64,000 bases of DNA from Arcanobacterium_A hippocoleae_A (GTDB taxonomy: Bacteria > Actinomycetota > Actinomycetes > Actinomycetales > Actinomycetaceae): NCBI GenBank assembly GCA_040360365.1, contig CP136412.1; one strand, written 5' to 3'. Made by a program: the position numbers and the translations under genes. Shown here one piece after another: positions 10,247 to 21,048 of this stretch (within the stretch, counting starts at the first letter, position 1; every line of letters starts with the position of its first letter). The notes beneath the pieces are model-generated. The model searched no databases and was not told where the DNA came from. It worked only from the letters and a program-made list of their open reading frames with translations.

Positions 10247-11044
10247 GTGACCAAAATTAAGACCCCTACCCGCACACAAGTATTCACAGAAATCCGTTCC
10301 CGAATCATCACTCTCGAATACCTGCCAGGAGCTGCAATTTCTGAAACAGAATTAGCTCAGCAGCTAAACACATCCCGCACACCAGTACGGGAAGCATTAG
10401 TTTTACTGAATAACGATAACCTCATTGAAGTATTCCCCGCTGCGGCACTTTTGTAACAAAAATCGATTTAGAACTCGTCCATGAAACTCAGTTTCTACGG
10501 GAAGCAATTGAACTCTCATCCCTAAAATCAGTTCCGAAAGCTGCAAACAAGGAGATACTTGAAAAAATCGAGCGCAATCTCGCAGCGCAAAAACAGCAGC
10601 CACGGCAAAAACTCCAAAGAGTTCTTCTCCCTAGATGAACAATTTCATGAACTTCTCTTAAATCTCGCAGGTCATTTCAGAATCTGGCAATCGGTAACAG
10701 ACGCAAAACCGCACCTTGACCGCGCCAGATACCTCGGTTTCCAAAAGGCAACACCGCCAATCGACTTTTACCATCAGCACGCTGCTATAGCTGCGGAATT
10801 ATGCGCTGGAAATATCGATAATGCTGTACAGCTTCTTTCAACACACCTGCGTGCAGTTTTTGCCGACACCGACCATGCCCGGCAGCTTTTTCCGGAATTT
10901 TTTATTAACAACACGGACGAAGTTTCTTCCGCCGGCACATTACAGACACCGCAAATGAATAAACGCTCAGGACGTTTCGGCATCGGAAACAAAAAATCAT
11001 TAGAAAAGCTTGCAGCCGTCCGAGATTCCCATCTCCATAGCTAA
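10247..11044 (+). CDS. GntR-family (FCD type) transcriptional regulator (two frameshifts)
   Basis: Predicted DNA-binding repressor of the divergent sugar-acid operon. The N-terminal winged helix is clear: TQVFTEIRSRIITLEYLPGAAISETELAQQLNTSRTPVREAL, then after the first frame break FPRCGTFVTKIDLELVHETQFLREAIE. The remaining C-terminal half is an all-helical FCD-like ligand domain (FFSLDEQFHELLLNLAGH, YHQHAAIAAELCAGN, STHLRAVF). Breaks lie in a C-run near 10435 and near 10600. A GTG at 10247 with GGAG upstream is preferred; a GTG at 10196 is also in frame. The length of about 265 residues is normal. Effector unknown; L-idonate or gluconate-like acids are plausible. Confidence 0.8.
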
Positions 11045-11441
11045 GAACGATGGGTTTATCGCAGAGCTGCGTGAATTAAGCTGCGAGTTTTTGGACTGAA
11101 ACGGGTTCTTTACTTCCCGAACCGCGGATGATACGCATACATAAAGAAAAATAATGACGGCAAGAACTAGTATAAAATTTCTACTCACGATTATCTCTTG
11201 CGTTTTCACTGGTCACAGGCTTGCAATGACGGCGGATAATACCGTCGCAGTACAAACCGCTGTTTCGCCGCCAGTTATCTAAAATGCTGGCAATACCGTC
11301 AGCCGCGCACCCTCGCGCATGAAAATAAGCATAGACCAACGCAATGAGTGCATCAGCCTATGCTTATTAAAATATGGTTATTAAAATTTGATTTCTGCCT
11401 TCATCGAACCGGAAAAAATTCTCCAGTAAGATTGCGGCGGC
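11045..11441. other. Intergenic region between convergent gntR and sucD
   Basis: About 400 bases without a convincing gene. The best structure is an 11-bp perfect inverted repeat (11324-11334 and 11358-11368, AATAAGCATAG) with a 23-base loop, which may serve as a weak terminator for sucD. No RNA gene seen. Confidence 0.4.
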
Positions 11442-12363
11442 TTATCTTCCAAGAAGAATTTCACGGGCAATATTTGCCGTCTCGGTTGGCGTCTTCCCCA
11501 CACGCACTCCGGCAGCTTCGAGCGCAAGTTTCTTCGCAGCTGCCGTTCCAACAGATCCGGAAACAATTGCACCCGCATGCCCCATCGTCTTCCCTCCGGA
11601 GCAGTAAATCCCGCCACGTATCCAACAACCGGTTTGGTGAGGTGCTCTTGCACGTATGCTGCTGCACGTTCTTCCGCGTCACCGCCAATCTCGCCAATCA
11701 TCACAATCAGCTCCGTCTCCGGATCTTCTTCGAAAGCCTGCAGCGCATCAATATGCGTCGTACCAATAACCGGGTCGCCGCCGATACCGATACAAGTAGT
11801 GAAACCAATATCGGAAAGCTCTGACATCATCTGATAAGTCAGCGTACCGGACTTTGACACAAGGCCGATCTTTCCCGGACCGGTAATATCGGGAGGGGTA
11901 ATTCCCACGTTTGCCTGACCCGGCGTAATAATACCGGGGCAGTTCGGACCAATCAGCCGCACCCCGTGTTCGTTGGCATAGGTGAAAAATTCAGCTGCAT
12001 CCTTTACCGGAATCCCTTCAGTGATAACCACCACAAGCCGCATTTGCGCATCTACAGCTTCAACGACGGCACTCTTTGCGAACGCCGGCGGGACGAAAAT
12101 TACTGAGACTTGCGCACCAGTAGCCGCTTTTGCCTCTTTCACAGTTCCATACACCGGAACTGAGACGATAGCCGCTTCGCGTTCTTCCTTGCCATAGCCG
12201 ATTGGCTCTACCGCAAAATCGACAGACGTACCGGCTTTGCGCGGATTAGTGCCAGCCACAATTCTCGTACCGGCTCCCAGCATTCTCCGCGTATGCTTTT
12301 GCCCTTCGGAACCGGTCATTCCCTGCACGATTACTTTATCGTTTTCCGTCAAAAAATAGCCAT
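11442..12363 (-). CDS. sucD: Succinyl-CoA synthetase alpha subunit (two frameshifts)
   Basis: Alpha subunit of the TCA-cycle enzyme that interconverts succinyl-CoA and succinate with ADP or GDP; it carries the phosphorylated histidine. Seen: VIVQGMTGSEGQKHTRRMLGAG, the CoA-binding Rossmann half, GPNCPGIITPGQANVGI and GKIGLVSKSGTLTYQ. After correction near 11600 the frame reads GFTAPEGKTMGHAGAI with the active-site histidine, ending in TETANIAREILLGR at 11442. A T-run lacking one base near the 5' end hides the true start ATG at 12363 (MAIFLTENDK); a longer in-frame N-terminus is an artefact. About 307 residues. It starts 23 bases after sucC, in one operon. Confidence 0.92.
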
Positions 12364-12386
12364 TGTTTTCTCGTCTCACTAAATTC

Positions 12387-13559
12387 TCATTTTGCTGCCA
12401 GCTCAGCTGCCTTTGCAGCAGCGCCGTCCATCGTATCGACGGTGATTACAAGCGGATGATTCGCTTGCGCTAAAATCTGCCGGCCTGCTTCCACATTGTT
12501 TCCATCCAAGCGCACCACGATTGGCTTATTTGCTTTCGGACCAAGAATTTCAAGTGCTTTCACAATTCCGGAGGCAACCTGATCGCAGGCAGTGATTCCT
12601 CCGAAGACATTTACGAAAACTGAACGGACATCCGGATCATGTAAAATCACATCCAAGCCGTTCGCCATCACATCTGCGTCTGCGCCGCCGCCGATATCCA
12701 GGAAGTTTGCCGGACCTACTCCATACTTTTCACCGGCATATGCCACTACATCAAGTGTAGACATCACAAGGCCGGCACCATTCCCAATAATTCCAACCTG
12801 CCCATTATCAAGCTTCACATAGTTTAATCCGAGCTGCTTTGCTTTCGCTTCCAACAGGTTCTCGGTGCGGTGATCGATGAGAGCATTATGTTCTTCATGC
12901 CGGAAACGGGAGTTATCATCTAACGTGACTTTCCCGTCGAGTGCAATAATCTCACCTGCCGGGGTGCATACAAGCGGATTCACTTCAACAAGTGTTGCGT
13001 CTTCACCGGTATAGACGTTCCACAATTTTTCCAAAACCGGCACAATCTTCGCCCCCAACTCCGGGGCGAAACCTGCCTGCGTTACAATTTCCCGTGCTTT
13101 TACCGTATCGATACCAACAGTTGGATTTACCGGCACTTTTGCCAGTGCTTCCGGACGTTCTTTTGCCAACTGTTCGATTTCCATCCCGCCCTCTTTGGAA
13201 CACATTGCCAAATAGCGCCGGTTGGAACGATCTAGGAGTACCGAGAAATAGTACTCTTCAGCAATATCTGCGCCTGCGGCAATCAGCACGCGGTGCACGG
13301 TATGGCCTTTAATATCCATACCGAGAATCTGTGCAGCTTTTTCTTTCGCTTCTTCGGGAGTGACAGCAATCTTTACACCGCCGGCTTTTCCGCGTCCGCC
13401 AGTTTTCACTTGGGCTTTTACCACTAGCACACTGCCGATTTTGCAAAGCTTTTTTGCCGCTTCATAGGCTTCTTCCGGAGTTTCTGCCACAATACCCGGA
13501 AGCACCGGCACTTCATAGGCAGCGAAAAGATCGCGGGCTTGATATTCGTAGAGATCCAC
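12387..13559 (-). CDS. sucC: Succinyl-CoA synthetase beta subunit
   Basis: Beta subunit of succinyl-CoA synthetase, with an N-terminal ATP-grasp domain and a C-terminal CoA-ligase domain. Seen: MDLYEYQARDLFAAYEVPVLPG, VVKAQVKTGGRGKAGGVKIA for nucleotide binding, EVNPLVCTP, ANFLDIGGGAD, and NVFGGITACDQVA at the phosphohistidine-contacting loop. It has 390 residues, normal, and is intact. The start is a GTG after AAAGGA. It is the first gene of the sucCD operon. The genes pcrA and DUF6350 on either side match the actinobacterial gene order. Confidence 0.96.
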   Translation of the reverse strand: MDLYEYQARDLFAAYEVPVLPGIVAETPEEAYEAAKKLCKIGSVLVVKAQVKTGGRGKAGGVKIAVTPEEAKEKAAQILGMDIKGHTVHRVLIAAGADIAEEYYFSVLLDRSNRRYLAMCSKEGGMEIEQLAKERPEALAKVPVNPTVGIDTVKAREIVTQAGFAPELGAKIVPVLEKLWNVYTGEDATLVEVNPLVCTPAGEIIALDGKVTLDDNSRFRHEEHNALIDHRTENLLEAKAKQLGLNYVKLDNGQVGIIGNGAGLVMSTLDVVAYAGEKYGVGPANFLDIGGGADADVMANGLDVILHDPDVRSVFVNVFGGITACDQVASGIVKALEILGPKANKPIVVRLDGNNVEAGRQILAQANHPLVITVDTMDGAAAKAAELAAK

Positions 13560-13846
13560 TCGGGTGTCCTTTCGTGTGTATTAATCAGCTCACAGCATTC
13601 GGAGATACATCTTCGTATTCGTACACCTGCAGCCGCAAGCAATTACTTCTTAGCTTACTTTGTTTCACATTTCTCTGCGGGACTTTCCGCCCATAAAATA
13701 ATCTTATCTTGAAATCAAAGTATTTATTCAGAATTTTTCCTTTCTGTGATTTTGATTTCCCGCTTTTATCCGCAAACTTCAGATGAAAACTCACATTTCA
13801 CACGTTACTTCCACACTGCATCCAAAAACACTCCGCGCCGATAAAT

Positions 13847-15835
13847 TTATCCACTCTGCGCAGCACCCTGCTTCATCTTGTTTAACTGTGCTGCAAATTC
13901 AGTAACACGGGAACGAATCAGCTTTCCCATCGCATTTGCTCCAGCAATCGATGGGTGCGTCTGATCCACCTGCAGCAAATCAGGATTAGCTCGTACTAGT
14001 GAATTCCAGTCAATAATCGCCACATTTGCATATTTCTCTGCCACAGATTCAAGAATCTGATTTGAAGATTCTACAAAGCTCGAGGGTGAATACAGGTTTA
14101 CAAGTAAAATTAACCGATTTGCACCAAGCTGTTCAATCACCTGCGCGACTTGTTCCGGATTATCCACACCAGCATTGGTTCCAAAACCGAGAATTACTGC
14201 CCTCCCAACCATTCCGTCACGATAGCCTTTCAGCACAGTCTGCGGCGCGTCTTTCCATTGCCGATTCGACTTCGCTAAAAACTTCACTCCCGGCATCGCC
14301 CAATCTAAACCAGTCTTTGCAGCTGAAAACATTGAATCGCCAATAACCGTTATTTCCTCATTGCGCGGATTACTCGTATCTAATGCTGCGGAAAGCAATG
14401 CGGGATTGGAAATCTGCTGCGAGTTCTGCGCAATCAGTTTCCGCGCTTCATCTTCCGAAATATTTTTCTCGGCTCTGTTATCCTTTGTTTTCGCTGCACC
14501 TCCCGCATCCGAAGCAGCTTCTTCCTGACCGGTATTCAGGCGCTCCGCCGTCTCAATTGCTAACTGCGTCTGCGATTTTACCGGAGCAAAAATTAAACCA
14601 GTCACTGTAAGAATTAAAAACAGCGCACATCCGCTAAGAGCTATTTTTGCCCAAAGTGTATGGCGCACGCTCCAAAATATTGCGCGAAGATAATCTCGAA
14701 ATCCTAACTTGCGAATCGGAGTCTCAAGATAGCGAAAAGAAATTTCACAAATCAGCAAAGTACTGAGAATTGCAATAGCCGAGCGGATCCAATATCCGGA
14801 AGAATTCACGGCTGCCGGGAAAGCAGCTGCCAAGATAACAAGAACCGGCCAATGCCAGAGGTAGAGTCCATACGAACGGGTACCAAACCACTTTAGTACC
14901 GATAACTCCCCAATCCGTGCCAGTACAGAATTCGGCTGCAGCATTGCCGAAATAACGACGGCTGTCAGACCCGAAATGAGAAATAGTCCAATGCGGTATG
15001 TAAAAGCAGCCGAATCCGGCAGAAAAACGATTGCACCGACAACTGCCGCAAGTGCTCCGAATCCAAAGTATTTTCCATACCGCACCCAAAATTCGTGTCC
15101 GAAGATTTTACTTGAACGATCAGCCCAGGAAAATGCGATTAAAACACCAATTGCCAGACCGAAAAGATGCGTATCAGTCCCGTAATAAACCCTGGTAGTA
15201 TTTGCGGAATCATAAAATAACGCCATTAATCCTGCAGAAGAAAATGCAAGCAGCCCTACTGCAATCAGCCGGGCCCGCAGGCTCTGGCAGCAGCGCTAAC
15301 ATCAGAATAAATATGAGCGGCCAGAACAAATAGAATTGTTCTTCGATTGCCAGCGACCAAAAGTTTTTGAAAAGCAGCGGTACGGCTGAGTCAAAATAAG
15401 AGCTTCCGTGGGAAATTTCGAGCCAGTTTGTGGAGAAAGTGAGCGCACCGAGAACTTGCCGTCGGATTCCCACAAGCAAATCGCGTTCAAAAAGAAACGC
15501 AGCAGGCACTACCAGCATAATCACAGTAATCAGAGCTGGAAGCAGTCTGCGTGCGCGGCGCAGCCAAAAGTTTGTCAGACTAACTTTTCCGTTTTTTCGC
15601 AGCTCACGAAGCAGCAAAGTCGAGATGAGAAATCCGGAGAGAACGAAAAAATATCAACACCAAGAAAACCGCCGCGAATTTTATTGGGAAAAATGTGATA
15701 TCCAATTACGCTGAGAACTGCAAGCGCACGCAAACCATCCAGACCTGGAATGTATCCGCCGCAATCAGCAGCAAGATTCGCTGGTGTTTGACGCTGTGTG
15801 TCTTGCATCTGCTCAGTTTCTTTCTCTGATGACAA
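13847..15835 (-). CDS. OatA-like membrane O-acyltransferase with SGNH domain (two or more frameshifts)
   Basis: Likely O-acetylates cell-wall polymer such as peptidoglycan. Three frames join into about 660 residues. The N-terminus has YIPGLDGLRALAVLSVIGYH of the acyltransferase-3 family. Then come RRARRLLPALI, FWSLAIEEQFYLFWPL, and about ten membrane segments including YGLYLWHWPVLVI. The extracellular C-terminal SGNH hydrolase-like domain has GDSMFSAA (nucleophile Ser), GTNAG and QVDQTHPS (Asp-His). Breaks lie in a T-run near 15650 and near 15265. Its start is 24 bases after the pcrA stop, so the two are probably cotranscribed. The transferred acyl group is inferred as acetyl. Confidence 0.82.
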
Positions 15836-15859
15836 TTATCCCGAACATTTTCAATTCTC

Positions 15860-18663
15860 TCAGGAAATCTTTTCCAAAGGTGCGAAGCGCAGCATTAAAC
15901 GCTTCGTAGTTCCGGAATTGAAACGAACTTTCGCTACTGCAGATTTGCCGTGCCCTTCGAAACCGATTACTTTTCCTACTCCGAAAGACTTATGCCGAAC
16001 TGTGTCGCCAATCTTAAATTCGGCCGATGCCTTGTTGTTCTGAGAATCAGCATCTGCAGATTCGAAATCCGCAGTTCCGGATGCGGCAAATTTTTTCGCA
16101 CTGCCCGCAGCAGAACCGTTTAAAGTATCATCCGTATCCACTCCAAGTTTGCCTGCTTTAAATGGCTGGTTTCCACCGCCAGTTCCGCGCCCATATGCTG
16201 GTGCAAAGTCATGTTCATCGTCCCACTTGTTTCGCACCCCGTACCGGCTGCCAGCAGAGCTGCGGCCGAAGCTCGCACCGAAGCTGTCTCCCCAACCGCT
16301 GCCATATCCGCCGCCGCTTGGCTGCATCCTGCGCCAATCAATCACATCTTCCGGAATTTCTTCAAGAAAACGCGAAGCAGAAAGCTCCTGCGGAGAACCC
16401 CACTGCGAACGGCAAGCTGCACGGGTAACATAGAGCCGTTTGCGGGCACGAGTGAGCGCAACATACGCTAAACGGCGTTCTTCCGCTAATTCTTGAATTG
16501 AATTTATCGCACGAATATGCGGGAAAGTACCATCTTCCATTCCAGTAACGAACACTACCGGAAATTCGAGTCCTTTCGCTGTGTGTACCGTCATCAAAAC
16601 AACTTCGCCTTCACGATCTTCTCCGTCCGGAATCTGATCTGTATCAGAAACAAGTGAAATCTGATCTAGAAAATCATCAAGTGTTCCCTCCGGATTCTCA
16701 CTGCGAAAATCGGCAGCAACAGAACGCAATTCGGCAATATTTTCTACGCGCACATCATCTTGCGGATCATTTGAAGTTTGCAATGCGTGAAGATACCCGG
16801 ATTCATCCATTAAATAATCAAGAATCTCGGCAGGTTCTTCTCCCGCCGCAGCTTTCTCGCGCGCATTCTTCAATAACGCGGAAAAATCTTGAATTGAGTT
16901 AATTGCGCGCGGTGAAATTCCAATTGCTTCACTATCTGCGCCAATTGCAGCTTCGATTGCGGATCCGAAAGAAATTCCATAGCGCTGTGCATAGAGCGCG
17001 ATTGCTCCTTCAGCTTTTGCCCCCAGCCCGCGCTTCGGCTCGTTAAAAATTCTTCGCAGCGATACGGTATCATCCGGATTTGCTGCCGCCTGCAGATACG
17101 CAATCGCATCCTTAATTTCCTTCCGGTCGTAGAACTTCGTTCCGCCGACAACTTTATACGGAATCCCAGCGCGCATCAGCAAATCTTCAAGCGCACGCGA
17201 TTGGGCATTTGCACGGTAAAAAATCGCAAAATCACCGTATTTGAAACCTTCATCACGCAGCTTGTCGATTTCTTCTACCACAAACGCGGCTTCATCACGT
17301 TCCGAATCAGCCACATAGCCAACAAGTTTTTCCCCTTTACCCGAATCCGTCCAGAGATTCTTCGCGCGGCGCCCTGCGTTGTTTGAGATTAGTGCATTTG
17401 CTGCCGAAAGAATATTTTGGGTGGAACGATAATTTTGTTCCAGCAGCACTGTATGCGCACTCGGAAAATCGCTTTCAAAACTTTCAATATTACGGATTGT
17501 AGCGCCGCGGAAGGCATAAATCGACTGGTCGGCGTCGCCCACTACAGTCAGCTGCCCCTGCAGTTCATCGCGGTCTTCTCCGGCAAGAATTCGGATTAAC
17601 TCATATTGCGCCGGATTTGTATCTTGATATTCGTCTACCAAAATATGCCGAAAGCGCCGCCGGTAATTTTCGCGAACTTGCCTGTTAGTTTTGAACAAAC
17701 GCACCGTCTGAAAAATTAAATCATCAAAATCCATCGCATTTGCTGCAGTTAAACGCTGCTGATATCCGGCATATGCTTTTGCCACGATTTGCGCATCACG
17801 ATCTGCAGCCTGTTCCGATGCTTGCGACGGAGTAATCATTTCGTTTTTTAAGTCCGAAATTCGATGCGCAAGTACTTTCGGCGGGTGCTGCTTTGATTCG
17901 ATACCTTCTTCGGCGCAAACAATCTTCAGCAAGCGCTGCGAATCGGCTGGATCGTAAATCGTGAAAGTTGAGCGATATCCGATTGCTTCATGCTCCGCCC
18001 GTAAAATCCGGACACAAGCAGAATGGAAAGTTGAAATCCACATCCGATTTGCAACTGGCCCGAGCATCGTGCCAAGACGTTCACGCATTTCCTTCGCCGC
18101 TTTATTCGTAAACGTGATTGCCAAAATTTCACTTGCTGCAGCTTTACCTGAAGCAATCAAATAGGAAATTCTGGTCGTAAGCACTCGAGTTTTTCCCGAT
18201 CCGGCGCCTGCAACCACAAGCAAATGCCCGCCCGTATGCACTACAGCTTCATGCTGGCGCGGATTCAAACCGGCAAGCAGCTGAGCTGCGGAATCTGAAT
18301 CCTTTCCCGGATTCTCAAGATAATCAGATTTTTTACCGCAGATTCATTGCAAGACACAGCTGACAGCTTTTCCGTACTTTCATCCGAATCTGAATCAAAT
18401 CCGCTGCGAGCGCGCAAACGCGCAGCAAGATTATTCAGCTGACCGCTATTAGCAGCTGATGTACCGCTCCCCGGAATCCTGCCTGGTGAACCGCTGAAAT
18501 CCGGCTGTGTTTCACGGCCGGATTGGGGTATGCGGGCAGAGGTTTTCGCACCGGCGCCAATATTAATATTGGATTGCGAGCTTTCCTGCGCAGCAGCTAC
18601 CCGTGCACGCAGGCGGGCCATCGTCTCAAGAAACGGATCATTTGTGGAATTTTTATCGTTCAT
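15860..18663 (-). CDS. pcrA: UvrD/PcrA-type superfamily 1 DNA helicase (one frameshift)
   Basis: 3'-5' DNA helicase of repair and replication-conflict resolution. Seen in order: a polar, low-complexity N-terminal extension of about 115 residues, GLNPRQHEAV (Q motif), VVAGAGSGKTRVLTTR (Walker A), ITFTNKAAKEM, VDEYQDTN (Walker B), VVGDADQSIYAFRGA, LEQNYRS, MTVHTAKGLEF and VALTRARKRLYVT. The C-terminus is a glycine/serine-rich linker and a Tudor-like IGDTVRHKSFGVGKVIGFEG, as in PcrA. One base is missing in an A-run near 18333, which separates the extension from the helicase core. Restored length is about 935 residues, longer than usual because of the N-terminal extension. Confidence 0.92.
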
Positions 18664-18757
18664 AACACCCTAAATTTTACTTCACCCTCCTCCGGATTTT
18701 TCCTTGCCTTTTCAGAAAAGTGCGAAATATCAAGGAAAAATTAAATCGAAGTAATTG

Positions 18758-19674
18758 TCACACCAATTTATTTATTGCGAAAACCGCCAAATTACTATTG
18801 CGAAAAATTAATGCACCAAAAGCAGCGGCCGGTTTCACGATAACTTTCGCACTAAAAATCGCTTCCGTCATTCGCGCAGCATATTCCCCCACATATTTTG
18901 GCGCTTCTGCACAATGCTCTTGAATCAGCTTCACAATTGCCGAACCGACAATAACTCCGTCGGCTTTTCGGCTCATTGTATGCGCCTGTTCCGGTGTAGA
19001 AATTCCAAAACCAATCGCACACGGCACATCAGTATTTTCCCGCACCACTCGCACTATTTCGTCAAGATCCGTCGTAATCTGTGTCCGAATACCAGTTACC
19101 CCAAGACTTGAAACCAAGTAGATGAACCCGCGTGCTTCACGCGCAATCATTGCAATCCGCCCTGCAGAGGTCGGAGCGATAAGCGAAATCAGCGCTATCC
19201 CGTAAGCGTCGAATACTTCAAGAAATTCTTCGCGCTCTTCAAACGGCAGATCCGGCAAAATCACACCCTGCACCCCAACTTCTGCGCAGCATGCCGCAAA
19301 ATTCGCAGCACCGTAAGAAAACACCACATTTGCATAGGTCATGAAACAAATCGGTACCGCTACTCCGTACGTATCGCGTACCTTGCGAACTGTTTCAAAA
19401 GCGAGATTCGTAGTCATTCCGTTATTTAAGGCGCGCAGGGAAGCCGCTTGAATTACCGGCCCTTCAGCCGTCGGATCAGAGAACGGAATCCCAATCTCAA
19501 CAATTCCAGCTCCCGCTTTTACTGCTGCATGAATGCATTGCGCAGTAGTTTCAATATTCGGGTCTCCGCAGGTGAAGAATGGGATAAACACCTTTTTTCC
19601 GCAAATGCGGCACTGATTTGCGCAGCGCCATTGAACTTTTGCCGCTGCTGGTTCTTTTCGTTTTTCTCACTCAT
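18758..19674 (-). CDS. trpA: Tryptophan synthase alpha subunit (one frameshift)
   Basis: Cleaves indole-3-glycerol phosphate to indole and glyceraldehyde 3-phosphate, passing indole to TrpB. Seen: FIPFFTCGDPNIETT, GAGIVEIGIPFSDPTAEGPVIQ, GVILPDLPFEER, PTSAGRIAMIA, SSLGVTG and IGFGISTPEQ. The catalytic Glu49 equivalent is in EIGIP. At the Asp60 position the sequence has Glu (TAEGP), a variant I associate with clostridial TrpA. One base missing in an A-run near 19590 separates the first 27 residues; the ATG at 19674 overlaps the trpB stop by 8 bases. About 305 residues, including a non-conserved hydrophobic tail of around 25 residues. Confidence 0.93.
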
Positions 19675-20857
19675 GAATATCCTCCCCACGGTAACGCGCA
19701 ATTGCAGCGCAATCTTTATCTCCGCGTCCGGAAAGCGTTACTGCAAGCACCGAATCATTCGGCATCTCCGGCGCAATTTTCATCGCATATGCCAGCGCAT
19801 GCGCTGATTCTATCGCCGGAATAATACCTTCCATCTGTGAAAGGTATTCAAAGGCGCCGACGGCTTCATCGTCAGTAATTGCAGCATATTCAGCACGGCC
19901 GATATCGTGCAGATACGCATGTTCCGGTCCGATTCCCGGATAGTCAAGCCCTGCAGAAATCGAGTATACCGGCGCAATCTGCCCAAATTCGTCCTGACAA
20001 AAATAAGATTTCATTCCGTGAAAAATACCAAGCGAACCAGTGGAAATTGTAGCTGCCGTTTCATGGGTGCGCACTCCGCGGCCCGCTGCCTCAACCCCAA
20101 TCAGACGCACACTATTATCGTTAATGAAATGATAGAAAGAGCCAATCGCATTTGATCCCCCGCCGACACATGCAAGCACCGCATCCGGCAGTTTTCCCGC
20201 AGCTTCCAGAATCTGTGCACGTGTTTCTGCCGAAATAACCGCCTGAAAATCGCGCACAATTGTCGGGAACGGATGCGGGCCCATCACCGATCCAAGGCAG
20301 TAATGCGTATCCGTAATTCGGGAAGTCCATTCACGCATTGCTTCAGATACCGCATCTTTCAAGGTTGCAGTACCGGAAGTCACTGGCACTACTTCCGCTC
20401 CAAGGAGCCGCATTTTATAAACATTTAACGCCTGCCGAACCGTATCTTCTTTTCCCATGTAGACCACGCATTCCAGACCGAGTAATGCTGCCGCCGTCGC
20501 TGCAGCCACGCCATGCTGCCCTGCACCCGTCTCTGCAATAATCCGTGTCTTTCCCATTTTCTTTGCAAGCAGTGTTTGCCCGAGCACATTGTTAATCTTG
20601 TGCGCGCCAGTGTGGTTTAGATCCTCTCGTTTGAGATAAATCTTTGCACCGCCCAAATTTTCGGTCATCTTCTGTGCGAAATAAAGCCGCGAAGGACGCC
20701 CCGCATACTCATTGAAAAGCTGTGTCAGTTCTGCCTGAAAGTCGGCGTCTTGTTTGTAAAAGTTGTAGGCGGTTTCGAGTTCAATGACGGCGTTCATCAG
20801 CGTTTCCGGAATATATTGCCCACCGTGTATCCCAAAACGCCCATTTGGATTTGTCAT
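19667..20857 (-). CDS. trpB: Tryptophan synthase beta subunit
   Basis: PLP enzyme condensing indole with L-serine to L-tryptophan. Seen: GRFGIHGGQYIPETLMNAV, EDLNHTGAHKINN with the PLP lysine, AETGAGQHGVA, GSVMGPHPFPTIVRDFQ, CVGGGSNAIG for phosphate binding, and LSGRGDKD. It has 396 residues and is intact. The sequence is strikingly like clostridial TrpB from end to end. It is separated from trpF by about 190 bases in which I see no gene, and it overlaps trpA. Confidence 0.96.
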   Translation of the reverse strand: MTNPNGRFGIHGGQYIPETLMNAVIELETAYNFYKQDADFQAELTQLFNEYAGRPSRLYFAQKMTENLGGAKIYLKREDLNHTGAHKINNVLGQTLLAKKMGKTRIIAETGAGQHGVAAATAAALLGLECVVYMGKEDTVRQALNVYKMRLLGAEVVPVTSGTATLKDAVSEAMREWTSRITDTHYCLGSVMGPHPFPTIVRDFQAVISAETRAQILEAAGKLPDAVLACVGGGSNAIGSFYHFINDNSVRLIGVEAAGRGVRTHETAATISTGSLGIFHGMKSYFCQDEFGQIAPVYSISAGLDYPGIGPEHAYLHDIGRAEYAAITDDEAVGAFEYLSQMEGIIPAIESAHALAYAMKIAPEMPNDSVLAVTLSGRGDKDCAAIARYRGEDIHE

Positions 20858-21048
20858 CTCACTCTCCTTTCAAATCATCGGTAATTTTGTTTAGTTGTGT
20901 CGGTTTCGTTTTAACGCAGATTCGGATTCTCTTTTCAGATGTTTGTGCAGTGTCTTTTTCCGACGGATATCATGCCGCAAGTATCGTGCAGACCGGCGCT
21001 TTCGAGTTTAACTTTTGAACTTTTGAAGAATAATATTTCAGTCAATTC

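Noticed and set aside
11000..11209. 69-codon minus-strand frame with one hydrophobic segment
   Set aside because: It starts with GTG without a ribosome binding site, overlaps the gntR 3' end and has no recognisable family.
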